Shown here: positions 59,873 through 64,000 of the stretch, one piece after another
Layout of the letters: every line of letters begins with the position of its first letter
How positions within the stretch are numbered: position 1 is the stretch's first letter
NCBI GenBank assembly: GCA_937922435.1
Contig: CAKZVT010000031.1
Span: 1 to 64,000, forward strand
DNA length: 64,000 bases
Direction of reading: 5' to 3'
Source: an uncultured Prevotella sp.
Lineage (GTDB): Bacteria > Bacteroidota > Bacteroidia > Bacteroidales > Bacteroidaceae
Translations under genes and position numbers: made by a program
Notes under the pieces: generated by a model
Told to the model about the DNA's origin: nothing
The model's input: only the letters and a program-made list of their open reading frames with translations
The model's database searches: none

Positions 59873-62233
59873 ATGAACAAGATTATCCGAAAAGAGCAGT
59901 TTTCCGAGAAGGTCTTTCTTTTTGAGGTCGAGGCTCCTCTGATTGCAAGAAGCCGTAAGGCCGGCAATTTCGTCATTGTCAGGATTGGCGACAAGGGCGA
60001 ACGCATGCCTTTGACGATAGCCGACGCCGACCCGGAGAAGGGCACTATTACCATAGTCGTACAGGAAGTAGGCTTGTCTTCCACCAAACTGTGCCTTCTG
60101 AATGAAGGCGATTACATAACCGATGTTGTCGGTCCGCTGGGAAATCCTACAAAAATAGAGAAGTACGGCACGGTAATCTGCGCCGGCGGTGGAGTGGGGG
60201 TAGCCCCGATGCTGCCGATAGTCAAGGCGTTGAAGGCCGCAGGCAACCGCGTGCTTTCTGTCATTGCAGGGCGCAATAAAGACCTTGTAATACTGGAGGA
60301 CGAGGTGCGTGCCAGCAGTGACGAGCTTATAATAATGACCGATGACGGCTCTTACGGCGAAAAGGGAGTGGTTACTGTAGGTGTGGAAAAGCTCATCAAG
60401 CAGGAACATATAGACAAGGTGTTTGCCATCGGGCCTCCTATAATGATGAAGTTCTGCTGCTTGCTCACGCAGAAATACAATATCCCGACCGACGTTTCGC
60501 TCAATACAATCATGGTTGACGGCACCGGTATGTGCGGTGCTTGCCGCCTTACCATTGGCGGAAAGACCAAGTTCGTGTGCATAGACGGCCCCGAGTTTGA
60601 CGGTGCTCTTGTCGATTGGGACGAGATGTTTAAGCGCATGGGCACGTTCAAGCGTGCAGAACAGGAGGAGATGGAGCACTTTGAGGAGCATCTTGGTTCT
60701 GTTGACGCAGGCAATGCCAGTGAAAACCATGACGTTTTGAAGGACGGCGAGGCTATGGACGTTGCTCCGACTGACGAGCCTTTGAGCGTGTTGACCGACC
60801 GTAATGCCGAATGGCGCAAGGCTTTGCGCGCGTCGATGAAGCCTAAGGAGCGCACTGCGATAGAGCGGGTCGTAATGCCCGAGCTTGAATCTTCGTACAG
60901 AATAACCACACGTTATGAGGAAGTAAACAAGGGACTTACCAAGGAGATGGCTCTCGTCGAGGCGAAGAGATGCCTTGATTGCGCAAAGCCTACGTGCGTT
61001 GAAGGATGTCCCGTTAACATTGATATTCCGTCATTCATCAAGAACATAGAGCGCGGACAGTTCCTTGCCGCAGCCAAAGTGCTGAAGAATACGTCGGCCC
61101 TGCCTGCCGTTTGCGGCCGTGTATGTCCGCAGGAGAAGCAGTGCGAAAGCCGTTGCATACACCTGAAGATGAACGAGCCAGCCGTCGCAATCGGCTATCT
61201 TGAACGCTTTGCGGCTGATTATGAGCGTGAGAGCGGAAACATGTCTGTGCCCGAACTCGCGCCGTCAAACGGCATAAAGGTGGCTGTTGTCGGTTCTGGT
61301 CCTGCCGGGTTGAGTTTCGCCGGCGACATGGCAAAGCGTGGTTACGATGTCTATGTGTTTGAGGCGTTGCATGAAATCGGCGGCGTATTGAAGTACGGAA
61401 TACCCGAATTCCGTCTGCCTAACAAGATTGTCGATGTAGAGATTGACAACCTCCGCAAGATGGGTGTGCATTTCCAGACTGACTGCATCGTGGGCAAGAC
61501 CATCAGCATAGACCAGCTTGAGCAGAGCGGATTCAAGGGAATTTTTGTAGGTTCGGGTGCAGGTCTGCCCAACTTCATGAACATTCCTGGCGAGAATTTG
61601 ATAAACGTTATGTCGTCAAACGAGTATCTTACCCGTGTAAACCTTATGGATGCAGCCAATCCGTTGACCGATACGCCGCTCAACATAGGCAAGAAGGTGC
61701 TTGTGGTAGGCGGTGGCAATACGGCGATGGACTCATGCCGCACGGCAAAACGCCTTGGTGCCGACGTAACAATCGTGTACCGCCGTTCGGAAGCTGAAAT
61801 GCCGGCGCGTATCGAAGAGGTGAAGCATGCCAAGGAGGAAGGCATTAACTTCATGTGCCTGCACAATCCTATAGAATACATTGCCGACGAGAACGGCGCC
61901 GTAAAGCAGGCCGTGTTGCAGGTTATGACGCTCGGAGAGCCTGACGCGTCAGGACGTAGGAGTCCTGTGCCGGTTGAGGGAAAGACCGTTACGGTGGATG
62001 CCGACCAGGTGATAGTCGCCATCGGCGTGTCGCCAAATCCGCTTGTTCCGAAGTCTGTAAAGGATTTGGTACTCGGACGTAAGAACACTATTGTGGTGAA
62101 TGAAGAAATGCAAAGCTCACGCCCGGAAATCTATGCCGGCGGCGACATCGTGCGCGGCGGTGCTACGGTCATTCTCGCTATGGGCGACGGCAGGCATGCT
62201 GCTGCAAGCATGGATAAACAACTGAAAGGCTGA
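59873..62233 (+). CDS. Fused NfnA-NfnB-like flavoprotein (ferredoxin:NADP oxidoreductase / GltD-like)
   Basis: A 786-residue fusion. Residues 1-270: FNR-type domain with CAGGGVGVAP near 102-111 and a [2Fe-2S] site DGTGMCGACR, ligands Asp216, Cys221, Cys224 and Cys236; the one-Asp three-Cys pattern is that of NfnA. Residues 310-786: GltD/NfnB-like part with CLDCAKPTCVEGCP (Cys367, 370, 375, 379) and CGRVCPQEKQCESRC near 413-427 for two [4Fe-4S] clusters, FAD motif VVGSGPAGLS near 473 and NADPH motif VVGGGNTAMDS near 610. In NfnAB this set bifurcates electrons between NADH, ferredoxin and NADPH. Annotated in related genomes as bifunctional dihydroorotate dehydrogenase B subunit/glutamate synthase. 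No gltB is adjacent, so glutamate synthesis is unlikely. Start at 59873 avoids the repeat spacer. Confidence 0.87.
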   Translation: MNKIIRKEQFSEKVFLFEVEAPLIARSRKAGNFVIVRIGDKGERMPLTIADADPEKGTITIVVQEVGLSSTKLCLLNEGDYITDVVGPLGNPTKIEKYGTVICAGGGVGVAPMLPIVKALKAAGNRVLSVIAGRNKDLVILEDEVRASSDELIIMTDDGSYGEKGVVTVGVEKLIKQEHIDKVFAIGPPIMMKFCCLLTQKYNIPTDVSLNTIMVDGTGMCGACRLTIGGKTKFVCIDGPEFDGALVDWDEMFKRMGTFKRAEQEEMEHFEEHLGSVDAGNASENHDVLKDGEAMDVAPTDEPLSVLTDRNAEWRKALRASMKPKERTAIERVVMPELESSYRITTRYEEVNKGLTKEMALVEAKRCLDCAKPTCVEGCPVNIDIPSFIKNIERGQFLAAAKVLKNTSALPAVCGRVCPQEKQCESRCIHLKMNEPAVAIGYLERFAADYERESGNMSVPELAPSNGIKVAVVGSGPAGLSFAGDMAKRGYDVYVFEALHEIGGVLKYGIPEFRLPNKIVDVEIDNLRKMGVHFQTDCIVGKTISIDQLEQSGFKGIFVGSGAGLPNFMNIPGENLINVMSSNEYLTRVNLMDAANPLTDTPLNIGKKVLVVGGGNTAMDSCRTAKRLGADVTIVYRRSEAEMPARIEEVKHAKEEGINFMCLHNPIEYIADENGAVKQAVLQVMTLGEPDASGRRSPVPVEGKTVTVDADQVIVAIGVSPNPLVPKSVKDLVLGRKNTIVVNEEMQSSRPEIYAGGDIVRGGATVILAMGDGRHAAASMDKQLKG

Positions 62234-62241
62234 ATCTTGAA

Positions 62242-62610
62242 ATGAACGGACTATATACCATCGTATTGCTCATACTAAGCAACGTCTTCATGACGCTTGC
62301 CTGGTATGGGCATTTGAAGTTACAGACATCCGGCGCGTCGGCAAAATGGCCGCTGATAGGTGTCATTGCATTTTCTTGGGGTATCGCGTTTTTCGAGTAT
62401 TGCTGCCAGGTTCCGGCCAACCGTATAGGCTTTCAAGGCAACGGCGGCCCGTTCTCGCTTATCCAGCTGAAGGTCATCCAGGAGTGCATCAGCCTTGGAG
62501 TGTTCGCCGTTATAGCTAACATTCTTTTCCAAGGGCAGAACCTTCATTGGAATCATGTCCTTGCTTTCCTGTTGATTATCTGCGCCGTATATCTGGTTTT
62601 TATGAAATAA
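62242..62610 (+). CDS. DUF486 (DMT-like) small membrane protein
   Basis: A 122-residue protein with four membrane helices (about 4-22, 38-56, 72-92, 100-118). YGHLK near 22, ISWGIAFFEYCCQVPANRIG-like WGIAFFEYCCQVPANRIG near 46-63 are features of DUF486, a four-helix relative of the drug/metabolite transporters. Substrate unknown. It starts 8 bp after the NfnAB fusion and ttcA follows 32 bp later, so the three are likely one unit. Confidence 0.8.
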   Translation: MNGLYTIVLLILSNVFMTLAWYGHLKLQTSGASAKWPLIGVIAFSWGIAFFEYCCQVPANRIGFQGNGGPFSLIQLKVIQECISLGVFAVIANILFQGQNLHWNHVLAFLLIICAVYLVFMK

Positions 62611-62642
62611 CGGTGCCGTATTGAGGTGCAAGACAATCCCCA

Positions 62643-63377
62643 ATGCCGATATTAAGCATAGAACAGAAACTTGAAAAGAAAATCGTAAGTCGCTTCAACA
62701 AAGCGATTTACGATTATCATTTAATTGAAGACGGAGACCATTTGCTCGTTGGCTTGTCCGGCGGAAAGGACTCTTTGTGTCTGCTTGAACTTTTGGCGGA
62801 GAGGCAAAAAATCAAGCGGCCTGATTTTACCGTCGAGGCTTTGCACATAAGGATGGAGAACATCAAGTATGAGTCTGACGCGTCTTATCTTAGTGATTTT
62901 TGTGCAAGCCGTGGCGTAAGGCTTCATCTTGTTACTACCAGTTTCGATTCTTCAACCGACAACCGCAAGTCTCCCTGTTTCCTTTGTTCATGGAACAGGC
63001 GCAAGCAAATGTTCCTGAAGGCGCAGGAGCTTGGCTGCAACAAAATCGCCTTGGGGCATCACATGGACGACATCATACACACGGCGATGATGAACCTCTT
63101 TTTCCAAGGCGGCTTCTCTACCATGCCTGTGCGCCTGAAGATGCGTAAGATGCCGCTAACCATAATACGCCCCCTTTGCCTTGAAGATGAGTGCGATTTG
63201 CGTCAGTATGCCGTTAATAAGGGGTATCGTAAGCAGGTGAAGCTCTGCCCGTATGAGACCGACTCCCATCGTGCCGACATGAAGGAGCTTTTTGCCAGGG
63301 TCGAGGCTATGAACGGCGAGGCGCGCTATTCTGTTTGGAATGCGCTTGACAAGGCCGGGAAGCTCGTCGAGGAATGA
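62643..63377 (+). CDS. ttcA: TtcA-family tRNA 2-thiolation ATPase
   Basis: A 244-residue PP-loop enzyme. LVGLSGGKDSLCLLE near 35-49 is the ATP site, CFLCSWNRRK near 115-124 supplies the paired cysteines for an iron-sulfur cluster, LGHHMDDIIHT near 139-149 is conserved in TtcA/TtuA proteins, and CPYE near 203 carries the third cysteine. It probably thiolates C32 of some tRNAs. It lacks the zinc fingers of TtuA. Second tRNA thiolase of the window next to mnmA. Confidence 0.85.
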   Translation: MPILSIEQKLEKKIVSRFNKAIYDYHLIEDGDHLLVGLSGGKDSLCLLELLAERQKIKRPDFTVEALHIRMENIKYESDASYLSDFCASRGVRLHLVTTSFDSSTDNRKSPCFLCSWNRRKQMFLKAQELGCNKIALGHHMDDIIHTAMMNLFFQGGFSTMPVRLKMRKMPLTIIRPLCLEDECDLRQYAVNKGYRKQVKLCPYETDSHRADMKELFARVEAMNGEARYSVWNALDKAGKLVEE

Positions 63378-63409
63378 AGGCTTAACGCCTTGATACACAA
63401 TGTGTTGCA

Positions 63410-63497
63410 AAAGGCCGTCTTTTAGCTTGCAAAAGGTGGCCTTTCAGCGCATGAAACACGGCCTTTTGCAAGACGAAAGGCCATCAGTTGGGTTCAT
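63410..63497. repeat. 22-bp-period array G
   Basis: Units at 63410, 63432, 63454 and 63476 (AAAGGCCGTCTTTTAG, AAAGGTGGCCTTTCAG, GAAACACGGCCTTTTGC shifted one base, AAAGGCCATCAGTTGG). It opens the 623-bp stretch 63378-64000, which contains this array, the hairpins at 63550 and the long inverted repeat at 63729, and no recognisable gene. Confidence 0.83.
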
Positions 63498-63549
63498 CCG
63501 CAATTCTGTCGGATGAAGTAAAAGCTTTATTAATGAAAGCATTTGTTCT

Positions 63550-63648
63550 GCCGGATTTGCAATCCGGCGGTTTCTAATAGCGGATTTGCAATCCGCACAT
63601 GCCCATACATTTATATCGCGGCATTGTGATTTGAGCGGATTGAAATCC
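63550..63648. repeat. Cluster of GGATT-tgc-AATCC hairpins
   Basis: GCCGGATT/AATCCGGC (63550-63568), GCGGATT/AATCCGC (63580-63596) and GGATT/AATCC (63637-63648) are three palindromes on the same core, two with the loop TGC. Likely a dispersed intergenic repeat. Confidence 0.7.
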
Positions 63649-63728
63649 TTATATTCGTGAGTCCGGTATAACAGCTATTTCTCTACAATTTGCGAGCACC
63701 GTGATTGTAATATTGCTTCAAGCGGCGT

Positions 63729-63837
63729 TTGCATTTTGTCATTCCGCGCTCCGACGCGGAATCCAGTACACAAACAAGGCAAAAACAAGGCCGTTTACAC
63801 TGGATTCCGCGTCGGAGCGCGGAATGACAAAATGCAA
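63729..63837. repeat. Long inverted repeat with 39-bp perfect arms
   Basis: Left arm 63729-63767 and right arm 63799-63837 are perfect inverted copies (TTGCATTTTGTCATTCCGCG.. outward to ..GGAATCCAGT), loop 31 nt. With mismatches the pairing extends outward to CAAGCGG/CCGCTTG, about 63719-63849. The left arm itself contains the palindrome-like CCGCGCTCCGACGCGG. MITE-like or a transcribed hairpin; no flanking gene to assign as terminator user. Confidence 0.8.
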
Positions 63838-64000
63838 CTGACCGCTTGGATAATGATTATAGCGGTAATAGTTTTATGCCGAACTGACGTTATATTACTT
63901 TTCGGCGGAATTATTTTTTTGTTTGTCAGTCATTGCTTTGACGACAGAGTCATGCCGTCAAAAACCGTCCTTGCCTGTCGGAAACATTGCGTTTCACGTC

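Noticed and set aside
59873..62233. Glutamate synthase small subunit (GltD)
   Set aside because: No gltB is adjacent and the N-terminal half is an NfnA-type FNR domain with an Asp/3Cys [2Fe-2S] site, so the NfnAB-like call is preferred.

Overview
The window looks like a piece of a Bacteroidales chromosome, most plausibly from the Prevotella side of the order. Reasons seen in the sequence: recurrent -7 boxes of the form TAnnTTTG, about half of them with a TTTG-like -33 box 18 to 20 nt upstream; almost no Shine-Dalgarno sequences; a Bacteroidetes-type atp operon (D-C-small membrane protein-B-E-F-H-A-G); and families typical of the phylum (DUF5686, DUF4924, ROK glucokinase with a zinc motif, GH8 Rex-like enzyme, fused NfnAB-like flavoprotein). 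The genus call is inference. No prophage, IS element, CRISPR array, rRNA or tRNA gene was seen; the region reads as core chromosome.

Layout. 0-5.5 kb (minus): AddA/RecB-like helicase-nuclease and a DUF5686 outer-membrane protein. 6-10.5 kb (plus): acyl-CoA ligase, NhaD antiporter and ATP-type phosphofructokinase. 10.5-17.8 kb (plus): complete F1Fo ATP synthase operon with its terminator. 17.8-22 kb (minus): mnmA, fmt, glmS. 22.2-24.4 kb (minus): ECF sigma factor, membrane anti-sigma candidate and an exported protein of unknown function. 24.5-26.2 kb: gtrA and an orphan GH8 enzyme, convergent. 26.5-30.4 kb (minus): rmlA, a Wzc-like tyrosine autokinase and a small HAD phosphatase. 30.6-34.1 kb (plus): unknown protein, coiled-coil protein, zapA, rny, thioesterase. 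34.5-38.5 kb: flavodoxin lipoprotein, then (minus) a conserved small protein, acyltransferase and a large amidase-like lipoprotein. 38.9-41.5 kb (plus): PPi-phosphofructokinase and GH25 lysozyme. 41.6-45.2 kb: prmA, an aromatic-rich secreted protein and an OmpP1/FadL-like porin. 45.6-49.4 kb (minus): LysE transporter, DUF4924, rmlD, prfC. 49.6-53.7 kb (plus): glucokinase, tsaC, ClC channel, MGMT-like protein. 53.7-56.7 kb (minus): esterase, nucleoside phosphorylase, PD40 protein. 57.7-63.4 kb (plus): rplU-rpmA, serS, NfnAB fusion, DUF486, ttcA.

Themes. Energy and glycolysis are well covered: ROK glucokinase, both an ATP-type and a PPi-type phosphofructokinase, the ATP synthase, the Na+/H+ antiporter and the transhydrogenase-like NfnAB fusion. 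Translation and tRNA modification genes (mnmA, ttcA, tsaC, fmt, serS, prfC, prmA, rplU, rpmA) are scattered between envelope and polysaccharide genes (glmS, rmlA, rmlD, wzc, amidase, lysozyme, acyltransferase).

The most unusual structure lies between genes. Seven of the eight largest intergenic gaps hold a degenerate tandem array with a strict 22-bp period whose unit is built on the odd palindrome AAAGG-N3-CCTTT; four arrays share an in-phase terminal box resembling GATTTTCA. I cannot name a described family for it. A second intergenic theme is spacers made of short tandem words arranged as inverted arms (for example at 18.9, 20.0, 45.5 and 59.8 kb); one such word block also lies inside the anti-sigma gene.
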